64,000 nucleotides of DNA from Diphasiastrum complanatum (GCA_029204225.1 CM055092.1:27202320-27266319), one strand, 5' to 3'. Shown: positions 21,201-33,846, counted from the stretch's first letter. Translations and numbers: made by a program. The notes: generated from the letters alone by a model not told the origin.

Positions 21201-22045
21201 AGTACGAATGGTTTTCGAGCACGTTAGAAACTTATGTCAATGCCAATCAGGAAAACAGATCAGAGACTCAATTCTTCAGACAGGGACTGTCATCTCATTT
21301 GTATAGATACTACTTAATTCAATGATTGTGCTAGACTGCACAAAGATAGTCATTATTTGAGTGTCGAAAAGAAAGTATTCGCGATAGACGAATAAGATGA
21401 TTTTAAGACAGTTTTTTAGAGCATGCTTTACGGAAACACAACAAATGACTGTAATGCACTAGAGCGTCTGTCTGATCAAAGAGTAATTCATGAAATGCGT
21501 TAGGGATTGTTAGCAGACTCAAGATCACTCACACTCAGTAGTGCGGAGAACAGAAATAAGGGAGAATAACTCACAGAACTCTATTCACTTCTTCAATCTC
21601 TTACATAAGCATATACTCTTCTCTCTCGATGATCGAGACTGAAGTGTGAGATCAATATATGTTCTACGGGGCGAACAAACACACCTCTTAAACAATAGGT
21701 GTGTCGCTCCCGCGAAAGGGTCTAGTTAAGATTTAAATTAAAAATACGTTCAACTATACCATAAGAGGTATACTTAATTATGAGTTAAAGTTACTCTAGT
21801 TTAACATGTCTTTTCATAAGTAGTCGTTTCGTATGGACAACCTAGTTAAGGGTTATCCAAGACAATGTCTTTTCCTATTAAAGGTCTAGCCCTTAATTTA
21901 TAAGGCAAGTACCTAGGAGATATATTCTCGAAAAATGACTTAGGCCTCTTCATGATTTATACTTAACCAGCTCATATCTTCATTTTCGAGTATATTATGC
22001 CATATTTATGTTGATATTCAATTTTGACATTTGCGTGGCATCACA

Positions 22046-22260
22046 TTTATGCAAGTGCACCTTAGTTTAGTAATGCTTAGGATCTGATTCAGTTCATTTT
22101 TAGAGTAGGTAGCTGTAGAATCTACAGAATGTTCATTTGGGCTGTATGTTGAGCGTTCTCATCTATGTATGAATGTAAGTGCATTCAAGAGAGACGACCT
22201 TGAGTTGTCCTCTGACAGGCAGGACAAAAATATACTACAACGAGAATATGTTCCCTTATG
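22046..22260 (-). other. Copia element internal sequence, uninformative
   Basis: It starts with the Gyp-1 duplication TTTAT and continues into the minus-strand integrase at 22413. Frames are broken and no RT block is recognisable. Confidence 0.35.
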
Positions 22261-22261
22261 C

Positions 22262-23134
22262 CTAATCTGGGTCTTTAAACAAGAAAGATAATCTCAAGAA
22301 GAACCCACCGTCTCTGCTGATAGGCAGAAGTAAGAGAAAATTAATTTTAAAAAACCAACAGATCCTCTGGATCAGAGGATTTGTCAACATCGGCTTTCTC
22401 ATCAAGCTTCTTTCAAAGCTTATCAGGAATATGTGCATAAGCTGCACAACCAAAGATTATGATGTGAGACAGGTTGGGCTTTCTACCCCACCATAACTCG
22501 TGTGGTGTCCTGTGAGGGACACCAGACTTACCTGTCCTGTTCTGGATGTATGCGGTTGTAGCTACTGCTTCAGTCCACAGTACCTTTGGAGCCTTCGAGT
22601 AGGCCATTATGCATCTGGCAGCTTCCATCAGGGTCCTATTCTTTCGTTCGGCAACACTATTGTGCTGCGGTGTGTAGGCTGTAGTCCTTCTATGAATGAT
22701 GTCACGATCATTGCAGAAGTCAATGAAGAGATTCGAGATGTATTCGCCATCTCGATCTGTCCTATCTGTTTAACCTTGTTGCTTGTACATCTCTCAGTCC
22801 AATTCACATATTCTATGAATTTATCAAGTGCTTCAGATTTATTCTGAATAAAATACACTCTGACAAATTTACTATAGTCATCAATGAAGGTTATATAATA
22901 TTGAAAGTTCCACAGATCAGAATGCACTAACTCCAGAATCTTAGTCATTCTGTAGGAGTCTTTGATGAATGGAGTGCACGACATCTTACCCTTCAAACCT
23001 GCATCACAGGTGGTCGAATTGGTTGCATTCAAGATGCTGAACCCTATTATTGCTCCATGATAGCTTGCTTGATAAAGTGTCCACAATCTTTTGTGCCACA
23101 GAGTGTCGGGCGAGTCATCACGAGTCTGATGCAC
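22262..23134 (-). pseudogene. Copia integrase (element Cop-1)
   Basis: Reading leftwards: a pre-integrase zinc region with TLWHKRLWTL, then ILELVHSDLWN with the first core Asp, and YYITFIDDYSKFVRVYF. In another frame MEAARCIMAYSKAPKVLW follows, then AYIQNRTGKSG and a LSHIIIFGCAAYAHIP block. This is the standard Ty1/copia integrase order. At least two frameshifts and missing segments around the second Asp inactivate it. It follows the protease directly, as in copia polyproteins, and ends near the Gyp-1 insertion. Confidence 0.85.
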
Positions 23135-23530
23135 CTAATTTGTAGGTAGGCATACCTTCAGATAATATAGGTTTTCTTTTCTTCTGCCTTGAGCGATCAA
23201 TGTACTGGTACTGGCGTCAATCACATTGCATGCTTTGTCAGAAAACATCACACGCATCCCTGCATCTGCTGTTCTTGCTACAGAGAGCAAATCTTGTTGT
23301 AGAGTAGGCACGAACAGAATGTCTTCGAGTCGTCTGTCTCTACTGTTGGTGTTGAGCCATAGTGAACCAATATCGTTCACTTGATGTCTAGATCCATCTT
23401 CAAGAACTATGAATCTTGAAGGACCTGTACTTTTGAAATCAGACATTATTCGTCTTGATGTCATGAAGTGTGAGGTGGCTCTTGAATCTAGGATCACCTC
23501 ATGTGTGTCAGATGTCGATGTTGCACACAC
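23135..23530 (-). pseudogene. Copia protease (Cop-1)
   Basis: A frame of about 131 codons has EVILDSRATSHFMTSRR, then LEDILFVPTLQQDLLSVAR and a KENLYYLKV tail. The active-site triplet DSG of copia protease is DSR here, so it is probably inactive. It sits between Gag and the pre-integrase domain and overlaps Gag in a different frame. Confidence 0.85.
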
Positions 23531-24630
23531 GTCTTCACAAATGTAGGCAGTCGAACAGTTTTTGTTGTTCTTTCTTCGCCCATTTTCGAGCTCTCGGGCT
23601 CCTCGACATAGGATGAACTGTTGCTATTCTCCTGTTTGTTCTGCGCTGATTTGTTTCTCGGGTTCTGGCAGCAATCCACGGCTGCATGACCCTTCTTGTG
23701 GAAATGGATACACTCAATTTTGGGATTGAGCCAGCATGTATCAACTGGATGCCCGTCTCTTCTGCATCTCACGCAAGTCTTCTTGTCTGCACCTTGTTGT
23801 TTGGACCTCCCTTTGCTCTTCCAGTTGCCCTTGTTGTCCCCTTTGCTTTCTGATCACAATTCTGCCTTTGATTCGACTCCCTCTTAGGCTTTCTTGGATT
23901 TTTCTTTCTTGTCGTAGAGGGCCTAGTTAGAACCATCCTTGTGATCAAGGTGTTCTCTGGCCTCAACTTCCTTTCAAATCTCGACAATCGCCTTTTCGAG
24001 GTTCATGGTAGGATCTTTCGCGAGCAGGGTTCTCGTCATTTGGAATGATCTGGGAAAGGCTCTCAATAGGTATGTGAGCTGCTTCTCAACCGACACAACG
24101 TCCTCTGTTCCAAAATTGTGTAGTGATAGAAACAGATTCTTCATCTTTCTTACGAAAGAGGCAAGGTCTTTTCCATCCCACTGTAGATTCGTCACCTGAT
24201 CTTCCAGCATCATGATTTGACTTCTTGATTTCGTTTGAAATTTGGTGAGCAATGCATCTCACATCTCCTTATCTTTGGAGAGTGTAGCCATGTCAAGTGT
24301 GAGACTATCTTCGATGGAAGATGATAGCAAGGCTATTGCCTTGTCAGTTTTCTCCCTCCACTCGCGTACCTTATTGCCTGATGTCGTTGTCATCTCCTCT
24401 GTGCCATCCACCTAGGGGAAGAGTCCTTGGCCCTTGAGTATGAGTGATGTCTTAACTTTATAGGCTAAAAAGTTAGATCCCAAAGAATCAAGAATTGTGT
24501 AGATCTTGCTCTGCATGCTGCTGATTGAAGCTATTGCTTCTGAAGTCTGTTCCCTTGTTGATGGTCGTTCATTTGAATGCTAGGCCTCCTGGATCTAATA
24601 GCTTCTTGACTACGTCATATTATGACAATA
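23494..24630 (-). pseudogene. Copia Gag (Cop-1)
   Basis: The frame at 24252-23974 has LEDQVTNLQWDGKDLASFVR and QLTYLLRAFPRSF, the UBN2-type gag core. A basic stretch follows at 23987-23769, then the zinc knuckle region ECIHFHKKGHAAVDC near 23690, in which the second Cys is Phe. Sequence between 24252 and the primer site at 24651 is the gag N-terminus in broken frames. It would form the particle shell. Confidence 0.8.
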
Positions 24631-24638
24631 AATAGGTA

Positions 24639-24651
24639 GGCTCTGATACCA
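24639..24651 (-). other. Primer-binding site, initiator-Met tRNA
   Basis: Minus strand TGGTATCAGAGCC, one base from the LTR end at 24653. A perfect plant copia-type primer site. Confidence 0.9.
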
Positions 24652-24652
24652 C

Positions 24653-25557
24653 TGATGGAGAATGTGCAGTCGCAAAACAGTCGCGTAAGCGAAGCACCCG
24701 TGATTCAATGCGATTCGGATAGAATTTAGATGCGATCGTTGGACACTGCCAGCTGAATCACTCCTACAGTCCTCCAGAATGTAGTCAGGCATTGCTGATC
24801 TACGTTTATAAATTAATGCAGCATTTAACAAATTCAACCAATGTGCGGAATTGAAATGAATGGGAGAATCAAACACACGAATATTGCATTCAAAATCATA
24901 CATCATAAATTGACATGTGCACAATGGCTACAAAATCATCTATTGATTTTCTCTTGATTCTTCAATCACTGCATGTAAATCCACGCAGTGCATTGGCATG
25001 AGAGAAATATAGTTCTCTCACGAGTGGATGTCTCGCTTACTAGCGAACCTGCGGATCTCTATGGATCTTAATCACAGAACACGTCTCACACGCAGACGGA
25101 CTTCTTGTTTGTATTTCGTCTTGATTGCTTACTAGCATCAGACTACTTTTCTCTATGTGTATGTGTCAAGTATCATCCAATAAGTATATACTCATTCTAT
25201 GTAACTTTTAAGATCAGAGTGATTAAGCATCTACAACTAATTAGGAAATTACAAGAGTGGCAGATTAGCCACGACCTAGAGTGTATCTGCTGACATCATG
25301 CCATCAGATCATATATCTGTATTTCTGGGTACTTGCATGATCTTTGCTGGTACTCTTTGGAGCGTGAGGGTAGAAAAGGTTTCGCGCCGTTTTTCGTGTC
25401 ACGTCGTTGGTTTCGTTTTCGTCGTCTGACTTTCTCGTGTTGGACCACAAAGGATTCTCGATCGCGAATCTTTCGTGTTTGTGTCTTTTTCTCAGGTATT
25501 CGTGAAACTTTCATGCTTGGTGTCTCTTGACTTTCGTGTTCGCGAACATCTTCATCA
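24653..25557 (-). mobile_element. Cop-1 5' LTR, about 905 bp
   Basis: Minus-strand start TGATGAAG at 25557 and end CTCCATCA at 24653 give matching 8-bp inverted ends with one difference. The primer site follows. The copy at 6873-7763 matches over nearly all of it. The exact outer end is inferred from the inverted ends. Confidence 0.8.
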
Positions 25558-26099
25558 GGTAGAGGGCTGAAAGCTAGCAAGGCTTTATAAACATAAACAT
25601 CTGGTTTCTTCATGAAGATACACCACCGCCAACGGAACACTGAGCTGGAGCTATAGGTCTTTTGGATGTCATGTGTCAATGTCTTATTGGTGCGCGGTGA
25701 CTCGTTTATATGGACCTGTGTCAGTGTGCACAACTGTCGCTGTATCGTTGGTCATGCGTGACTCCTATGGGCGGAGATGACCCACCTGGACTATGTATAT
25801 AGAGGTGGATCTCCATGAGCTTGGCATTCATTCTCTCCTGAAGAATGAAGAACTCTTCCACTGGTGGTCAGGTCAGAATGAGTATCTAGGTCTCAGGATG
25901 CAGGTAGGTGATGGTCGAGGGTAAGACATGGTGGTATGAGACACCATGGCTTACATGAGATCCGAACTTGCTTGATGGTGGTCTGTAACTCCAATGCACG
26001 GGGGTGAGGTGGCAGTACCTCTATGGTTGGGTGCTAACGTAGCGTTCGTCACCTATTTCTGCTTTAGAAATGACCGGCATGATAATGGTGATTCTAACA
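25558..26099 (+). mobile_element. Copia LTR (3' part) of plus-strand element Cop-C
   Basis: Ends GATTCTAACA and is followed after one base by a Met-tRNA primer site at 26102, so it is the end of a plus-strand 5' LTR. Its left boundary is not visible and is probably cut by the Cop-1 LTR. Confidence 0.6.
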
Positions 26100-26101
26100 G
26101 T

Positions 26102-26113
26102 TGGTATCAGAGC
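26102..26113 (+). other. Primer-binding site, initiator-Met tRNA
   Basis: TGGTATCAGAGC directly after the Cop-C LTR end. Confidence 0.9.
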
Positions 26114-26171
26114 ACCGTGAATAAGGTGCAATCGCTCTAACTTATGTTTTTGATTGGTTTAAACTTTTAGT

Positions 26172-26492
26172 TGTGGCAGGTGTCCTAAAATTGGCCTACC
26201 ACCTGTCAAACTAAGGTCGGGCCCAATATGGCCAAATTCAACCAACAAACTTGGGCCATGCCCCCAAGTATAGCAAGTACTGTAAATAACTATGTACAGG
26301 CTAATTTTTCCTATGTGTCGCTACCCGGCTAACCCAAGTAGTCGTCTACGGGATCAGTGCCCGATCAATATATCCTAACGGGTCACATTTCGATCACAAC
26401 TATATACACTAAACCAAATACTGTACACTAATTACATCATCACATTTAGAGCTTATACTAATGAATCAGATCAAAACTGATTTCTAACTCTC
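26172..26492. repeat. ~320-bp dispersed repeat, copy 1 (second copy 30465-30784)
   Basis: Runs from 'ggcaggtgtcctaaaattgg' to 'tgatttctaactct' and matches the second copy over its whole length with few differences. In the second copy it forms the outer part of a minus-strand LTR (30323-30783), so this is probably a truncated LTR of that family. Confidence 0.8.
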
Positions 26493-27010
26493 TCCCTTAA
26501 GTTCAAATGTGATAAGAGTGAAAAACAATAATTTGTAGCAATGTCTAGAGTGTCCAAAAGATGTTATGCATGTTGTGCTACTCTATACTTGACTCACACT
26601 CAAGCACACCAACAAACCACCAGGTTTGACTCACAAAGTATCATGTAGACACAATGTCCTTACAAAGAGTCTACCATACTCTCGACCAACTGACTCGTCC
26701 CCAATCCGACTTGAACACAAGTGGACCACATGAGCGACATGGCTCAAATTGAATAAACCCCACTGCCACCACATCCTCCATCTAGCTAGGCTGACATCCT
26801 ATCAGACACTTACAAGCACAAACCTGTAAAGCTGACATAAATGAGCGACTGAGGCTCAACCTGAGGAAATCTTATTGCCACCATAAGATTGCACCCTCAC
26901 CAGATAGACAACTAGTAGACAATGACAAGTCAATGAGCATAAAATGACTACTTTGTTTTACTGTAGCAAATGCACAACCACATACGACTTTGACTCAGAT
27001 CTAGACTCCC
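26493..27010. other. Copia leader/gag region, no intact coding
   Basis: AT-rich and C-rich sequence between the LTR fragment and the pol remnant. No gag core or zinc knuckle can be recognised. Confidence 0.35.
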
Positions 27011-28160
27011 GTGACAAGGCAACATGCAAGCCCACACACACTCAAATTCCTGGCGAAACAAGACAAGGAAAAACCAAAGCATGTAGGTAACCTTGTCGAT
27101 GAGGGTGAGATTGAAGACTCTAGCATCTTCATATCTGCATTGTCATCTAATCAAGATGATCAAGTGTGGTATATTGACTCGGGAGCCACAAGACACATGA
27201 CAGGTAACAAGAATTGGTTCAATAGCATGAAACTGTTGCATAATGGAACGTCCGTTTCACAAGCAAATGGCGAGGTGTGCAAGATCAAGGGGATAGGCAC
27301 CATTTCAATCCAACTACCTGATGGCAAAAGCAAGATGATCAAGGAGGTACTTTACGTACCAAGTTTGAAGAAAAATCTACTTTTTGTTGGAGTCATTACT
27401 GATCAAAAATTTAAAGTAGAATTCGCCCATGATAAAGCCTTCTATTTTATGACCTTTATTGATGATATGTCACGAAAGACGTGGATATACTTCTTGAAGA
27501 AGAAATCAAATGCATTTGATAACTTCAAGAGCTTCAAAGCATTGGTCAAAAATCAGACAAGTAGGAAGATCAAAGTCCTAAGATCAGATAGTTGAGGTGA
27601 GTACAAGTTTAATGACTTCAATGATCTTTGTGATCAATGTGGGATTAAAAGACAATTTACGCAAGCTCATACTCCTGCTCTCAATGGTGTAGTTGAGCAC
27701 AAGAATCATACGATTGTGGAAAGTGCCAGATCTATGCTAGCTGAGATGAAACTACCAAAAGATTTTTGGTCAGAAGCATGCAGTACGGCAATATATCTTC
27801 AAAATAGAAGTCCTACCATTGCCATACCAAAGATAACACCTGAGGAAGCATTTACGAAGAAGAAGCCAAAGGTGAACCACTTGCGAATCTTTGGATGTAA
27901 GGCCTTTGTACACGTTCCTAATGAAGAGAGACGTGAACTTGATGCAAAAGCTATCAAGTGTATATTCCTAGGATATGATGATCATGTGAAGGGCTATAGA
28001 TGTTTTGATCCAGTGGAAAACAAAGTCCATATAAGTCGTGATGTTATCTTTGATGAGTCTAAGATGTATGAAGACGAGGATGTTGAGAAGATAGAGACAT
28101 CCAGTGGGAAAGATGGTATAGGATACCACCTGATGATGATCCATTCATTGACCTTCCAAG
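27011..28160 (+). pseudogene. Copia protease and integrase (Cop-C)
   Basis: The protease part has WYIDSGATRHMTG with an intact DSGA and VLYVPSLKKNLLFVG. About 40 residues later the frame jumps straight to MTFIDDMSRKTWIYF. The pre-integrase zinc domain and first core Asp are missing through an in-frame deletion near 27440. VLRSD then carries the second Asp, followed by a TGA at 27595. After that come GVVEHKNHTIVESARSM with the core Glu and VNHLRIFGCKAFVHVP. The order is Ty1/copia. Confidence 0.9.
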
Positions 28161-29131
28161 TGATGAACATGAGGATACATCTCAAGATACTACTACTCAA
28201 CCTCAAGAGACAGGTTGGAGAGGTAGGGACAAACCTTTTGGTGCAAGAAAGATTGAAGTTGCAGGTGATAAACGCAAGGAGAAGGATGTACCATGGGATA
28301 CATTTTCACCAGGAAGCCGATCACCTGATAGGAAGCTCCCTAAGTGGTTTGAGAGATTATTGGGGAGTCGCGACATGGATGACTTTCCAGGATCATCTAG
28401 CCAGAGAGAGCTACAAAGATCAACAAGAGAGAAGACACAACCTGAAAGGTATGAAGCAAATTATGCTCTCTTATCTAGTATTATTCAAAGAAAAGAACCT
28501 TCGACTTATGTTGAAGCGAAGGATGATGACATTTGGGTCAAGGCCATGGGAGAGGAGATGGAGTCAATTGCTAAGCATAGCACATGGGACTTAGTAGAAC
28601 CACCAGTTGGCAAGAAACCCATTGGTTGCAAATGGGTATATAGGACTAAGTACCATGCAGATGGAAGTATAGCAAAGCACAAGGCAAGATTGGTGATCAA
28701 AGGGTATGAACAAAGCAAAGGCATCGACTATGAGCTGACCTTTGCGTCGGTATGTAAGTGGAATACTCTCATCTACTTGTTGCTTTAGCTTCACATTTTG
28801 GTTGGCCTTTGCATCAAATGGATGTGAAATCTGCTTTTCTGAATGGCGAGTTAGAAGAAGAGGTGTTCATGGATCAACCTGAAGGCTTTGTAGCGAAGGG
28901 ACAGATAAAGTATGTCACTTGAAGAAAGCACTTTGTGGTCTTAAACAGGCACCACGTGCGTGGTATAGCATGATTGATGCTTACTTTCATTCAAAGGGGA
29001 TGGTGAGAACACACTCTGATCCAAATCTATATGTCTTATGCTTTGATGGTATGGTTGCTTTGATTGATGACTTGATTATTACGGGAAATAATCAAGAGAC
29101 AACCTGGGTCATGCATGGGTTGTCTGAGTGA
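28160..29131 (+). pseudogene. Copia reverse transcriptase, truncated (Cop-C)
   Basis: The frame at 28360-28788 has EKTQPERYEANYALLS, WVKAMGEEMESIAKH, GCKWVYRTKYHADG and KARLVIKGYEQSKGIDY, the copia RT N-terminus. In another frame PLHQMDVKSAFLNGEL follows, and then at 28919 KKALCGLKQAPRAWY and MVALIDDLIITGNN. The catalytic YVDD reads LIDD. Sequence homology stops at 29131, so the RT thumb and RNase H are absent. Confidence 0.9.
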
Positions 29132-30299
29132 ACAAATGTGCCCTCTAGCCAAAGTTATCCCTTTCCAAAGGGTGGCTTGCAAATTTGAACTATTTCTTCA
29201 TGATGAAGATTTTTATTGAAGAAAAAGGCTTTCAAGCCCTTCGGGTCTCTTCAGCCATTTCATTATGAAGATTTTTAATGAAAAGCCCTCAAAAATGGCT
29301 TTCAAATCTTTGTGAGCCCTTTCACCATAAATCTAATGGTGTGTCACCATCCGATGATCAGGATTGCTCCCTGAGCTATCTATCTCGACCGTTCATCGAC
29401 CTCTTTCATAATCTGATGGTGATCCATTCTTATGCCCATTGAAGCTTCTTCATGTGGCCGCTACGCACCTCAAAACGCTATTGCCTCTCTCTCATTGGAC
29501 GCGCGCGAGGTCTACGCCTCCTCCTTCCAAAGACGAGTTATGGTTTTTTTTTCTTTGCTATGGCTGCATCTGATTAGAGCATCCAGGCTCCAGTCTAGAC
29601 CACGGCCTGTCACGGCCTCTTGGAGGCTGCTGCGCCCTGCCAAAATGCCCACTTGTAGATTGTTATAGCATAAAAAATGGTTGTCTGTGGATAAAGATCC
29701 ACCACTTACCATTCCCAAACCCTAGCTGGCATAGAAGAGAGTGATTTATTGGGCTTCACTCAGGCTTTCCCTAAGATTCCTCTTGCAGCTCCCTGCCTAG
29801 ATGAGGTTGCCCTACCTCAAGGCATCTGATGCAATTTACGGCTCTCTGATTGGTGTGATATTGACTGCAAACAAGCCGATTTTCTCTTAAATCCGTCAAC
29901 ACCCCACGAAACTGGAAATTTTCAGAAAAAATTTGGTTTTCCACCCAATTTGGCCCTATAAATTGCTATGGCTCTCTGTCACTGCTCTTTGCAAATCCTC
30001 TGCAAGCCCCGTTGCGCCAAACAGCTGTCCACACAGTGAACCATGAAGCCAACACCGATGATTTCCCCGAAACCACCGAAACTGCAAGATTTTTCGTGAA
30101 TTCTCCCCGGAATCCACCTACGATGATCGTTCTGATCTTTCCCGAAGCTCCGATCGAAGGAACTTTGTTGTCTCCTGCCATCCGTTGCCTATACTCTATA
30201 TGGAGTCCTCTCTCCTAAGATGCTTTGAGTGCTATTTCTTCTGGTGAAAGATGCTATCCCATAGCTCCACCGGATCATGCATACCTGCGACACCCTGAC
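29132..30299. other. Unassigned, probably retroelement leader
   Basis: It contains two diverged copies of a 'tgaagatttttattgaa' block near 29205 and 29263 and otherwise no clear homology. A minus-strand primer site follows at 30300, so part of it should be the leader of that element. Confidence 0.35.
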
Positions 30300-30311
30300 G
30301 CTCTGATACCA
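30300..30311 (-). other. Primer-binding site, initiator-Met tRNA
   Basis: Minus strand TGGTATCAGAGC, 11 nt from the LTR end at 30323. Confidence 0.85.
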
Positions 30312-30322
30312 AGCTGAAATTC

Positions 30323-30783
30323 TGTTAGGATCTAGTGCAGTATGCAGATCACATCACACAATCACCATAGCCACTCCTCACAAGCTCTCAAAGATGGCAC
30401 AACAAAAGTTAATAGATTACAAAGAAACACTGTACATATAGAGTATTCACAAACTGCATGAAAAGGCAGGTGTCCTAAAATTGGCCTACCACCTGTCAAA
30501 CTAAGGTCAGGCCCAATATGGCCAAATTCAACCGACAAACTTGGGACATGCCCCCAAGTATAGCAAGTACTGTAAATAACTATGTACATGCTAATTTTTC
30601 CTATGTGTGGCTATCCGGCTAACCCAAATAGTCGTCTACGAGATCAGTGCCCGATCAATATATCCTAACGGGTCACGTCCCGATCACAACCATATACAGT
30701 AAATCAAATAAACTGTACACTAATTACATCATCACATTTAGAGCTTATACTAATGAATCAGATCAAAACTGATTTCTAACTCT
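30323..30783 (-). mobile_element. Copia LTR, about 460 bp
   Basis: Minus-strand end GATCCTAACA at 30323 with the primer site beyond it. The other end is inferred from where the similarity to 26172-26492 stops (AGTTAGAAATC). The body of the element to the left is not recognisable. Confidence 0.65.
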
Positions 30784-30929
30784 AGCATCAAAGAGTAGAA
30801 GTTAGTCGTCACATGGAGGTTCGTTCCCATGAGAGCGATAGCATATCTCAGAATTCAATGAATGGAAGATCCAGACTTAACTCTAACATCCATTAACCCT
30901 AAGCATTAACACTACATACATAATGAAGA

Positions 30930-30965
30930 AAACTTACTCTTTCTCTCTCTCTCTTTCTCTCTCAC
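30930..30965. repeat. Interrupted (CT)n tract
   Basis: 'ctctttctctctctctctttctctctc' directly before the 230-bp dispersed repeat. Confidence 0.7.
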
Positions 30966-31198
30966 AAACAAGAAAAGAAACTAATCCACTCTAGGAAAGT
31001 AGCAAATCTAATCCACTCTACAGTCCACAACCACACACAAAAGGAGGGAAGGGCAAGATCATAAATGCATCACTCAAGAAACAAGCATGATCAAGGAGCT
31101 CAATGGATGCACCACACTTGTGAAGGCTCTTCTCATTTCAGCATGGAGTTGATACAATTCACAAAAAGCTCCTCTTCACAAAGAGGGAGTCTCTTAAA
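30965..31198. repeat. Dispersed ~230-bp repeat, copy 2 (first copy 16218-16448)
   Basis: Same orientation as copy 1. The sequences diverge abruptly after 'gagggagtctctta' on the right. Confidence 0.75.
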
Positions 31199-33846
31199 TA
31201 AGCAAGAGAGCTCCTTAGGTGGCATCCTAGTGGAATTTCCACATTTCACAAATTACAAGTGGAATAATGCTCTCCACTAGAGGTCACCATCAAAAGGTGG
31301 CTCACTCTACTTTCTTTAAGAGGGGTCTACTTGCATTTATTACATTTGCCTAGAAATACTAGTTCCTACATGGTCATTCCATCTTCCGGGATTCACCATG
31401 AGGCTTACACAATCCTTGCTTGTCATTCCTAACTAGCATTTCTCGGCTCTCAGTCTTCATTCATCTCATCTTCTCAGAGACCTCCTCGGTCTAAGGTGAG
31501 AGGTGCTCTTGCGTTGCTCTGTCCGAGCATCTTGGGAATTCATCATAATCAGCCAACATCATCCCACCCCTAATGTGTTGCAGGACCCACTGCAACTCAT
31601 ATTGGACGATGTCGTTCCGCTTTCGCATTGGCGTCTTTGATCGTCACTTGGAAAAGCGTAGATCCTCGGTCGCTTAGTGTTTATTGTCGCCAGTCTTTAT
31701 ACAAAAACTGTTTTTCACAAATTGCCACGATTGGATTAGAATGTCTTATACTATAGGTGGTTGGCATTCTCAAAATTGGAGAGCTCTCAGCAACTTCACA
31801 ACTTGCATGCTCGAGTGCTTTCCATGTGTCTCTTTGTTTTGTCACTTGTATCTGCCATTGACGGTTTCATCTTTGGTTTTTTGGCAAATTCTATCTTCTA
31901 AAAGGCCTGTATCCTCCAATTGCTTCTGGGTGTTTCCCCAGTTCCTCGCACAGCCGAAGTCCCAGTCTCACGAAAAACCTTTGATTTGCAAGTTGCACAA
32001 ACTTTGATTATCAGTCTCATGGGGATGGACTCATCATCTCAAATTTGGTGGTAGAAACAGTTTTGGATGGACGGTTTGTAACGGTAAGGAAACATGATGA
32101 AGGCTTGGTGAAAGGGTGAAGGAACTGATAGTTCTACAATTGGAGCCTTGTACCCTTGCAATGTCGAGCTTTGACCACCACTTTCTAAGTGAGGAGTTCA
32201 CTTTATTTGCAGGTTCACGTTGTCTTCATCTTTCTTTTTCTGCAGCTCTTTCTTTTGATCCGTTACTTTTGAATATCTTTGGGCTTCATAAGAGGGGATT
32301 CAACTATCATTGCTCCAGAGAGTTTCTTTTGATCAAGATCGATCTGACTCAACTGTCACTTAAGTTTTTTTGTCCTTTCCTCCTCAGCTTCTTTGCTCAA
32401 TTTCTTATGTCTTCTAGCTGCTTCACCTGCTTCTTAGATCTTTTTGGCTGATCACTCATTGTAGGTGGCAGTTGGTCTCCGCAAGACACTTGCAATGATT
32501 TATCAACTGCTTCGGTAAGACTATAAAAAATTGGAGATTTCTCAGAAGAACAATAGACTAATGATAAACAAACAGATGGAAGGAAGGGTGGTGGTGACAA
32601 CGGTAGATGGTGTGGACGATAGGCATGATAATGGGCGTAGAATTCAAAGTATGGCAAGAGGCCGGTTGAAGAAAGAGACTGATTTTCCAATGTTTGTGTC
32701 TCTCTTTCTGAAGGATCTTCGTCGTGACTAGGGTACTTCTTCTAATTCAGTCTCTTTGGACTACCCATCTGTCTTCTTAGCCTTGTCATTTTCATATTTG
32801 ACTTGTGACCTTGGCCGTCGATCTTGCTGGCAGCGTAACTGCTCCAGTGGATTCAAGTAGATCCACTCTTTCCCCCCCCCCCCAAGTCTATTGGTGGGGA
32901 TGCTAGTACTGGTAACTGTTCATGATTGGATCGGCGTGTGGAACACGTAGTTGAAACTCATTGAACATGCGACTGGACTAAAGATTGAACAAATTTTAAC
33001 TAAATTTGTTTCGATCTTGCTGTAGTTGACTCAAAAATTAATATGGCAATGAGATGCAAGAATCAACTCTGATATGATCTGTACTGCGTAGATTTGGAAT
33101 ATGCTCAAAAAATCCGAAACTCTGTATAAGGTGACTGGAAAATTGATAGATGAATGACAAGTTATTCTTGAGATACGCTACATGATGTCTCCTGTGCAAT
33201 GGCTATCTTTGATGAACTAAAAAAAAAATCTAAAAAAATATGCATTTAGAAGAAATTACCCAAATTAAACAGTGACAAAAAATAAACAAGGGAGATACCA
33301 ATGTTATAGAGAGTGAAGGCCGTAGAGCACTTGTCAAACAAAAAGTCATTCATCAACATGCATAATTCACCTAGACAATTTCATGTTGCATTGATCTTGT
33401 AGAGTAATAAAAAACTCTCAAAAGCCCTTGTCCAAAAACAAGGCAGGTAGCGATAGTTGAATCTACCATCGTTGATAGTAGATGTTGTAAGATATAGCTT
33501 GAGAAGCAGTGATGATTGAGGTACCATGTCCTGAGGACCTCTTTGAGTAAGAGATTCAGAACCGAATCTGTAATTGGATTTCCAAATTGTAGTTTTATTG
33601 TGGATTGGCACATTGGAAGCCCGATCAGCATGTGTAAAGACAAATAGATTTGAGGTCGTAGAAGGGGAGAAAAACTGTCAATTCCCTATGGAGGTTGCTC
33701 TTGGTTGGACATTGTAACAGATGACGGAATATTGGTTTCACTTTCTTTCGAAGGACTCATTTCATATTGTCTTTGTGAATGATGGAGCTGGTGTATTGTG
33801 CGATAGTGTAGAAGTTTGCTAGAAACTTCTCAATTGAGCAGCAGGT
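31199..33846. other. No supportable gene
   Basis: Mixed sequence with short frames only. A minus-strand stretch near 32400-32500 reads MSDQPKRSKKQVKQLEDIRN with Lys/Glu-rich continuation, which looks protein-like but unassigned. A C-run lies at 32872-32882. If the gag to the right continues leftwards, protease would be expected near 33400-33600, but I see no DSG motif. Confidence 0.35.

Larger units (their letters stand above)
19682..22045 (-). mobile_element. Gyp-1 5' LTR carrying a 1102-bp insertion
   Basis: On the minus strand it begins TGTGATGCCACG at 22045 and ends GCGCGACA at 19682, followed by the tRNA-Asp primer site. Removing 20099-21200 leaves 1262 bp, the same length as the other LTR. 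The outer flank is TTTAT (22046-22050). Confidence 0.9.
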
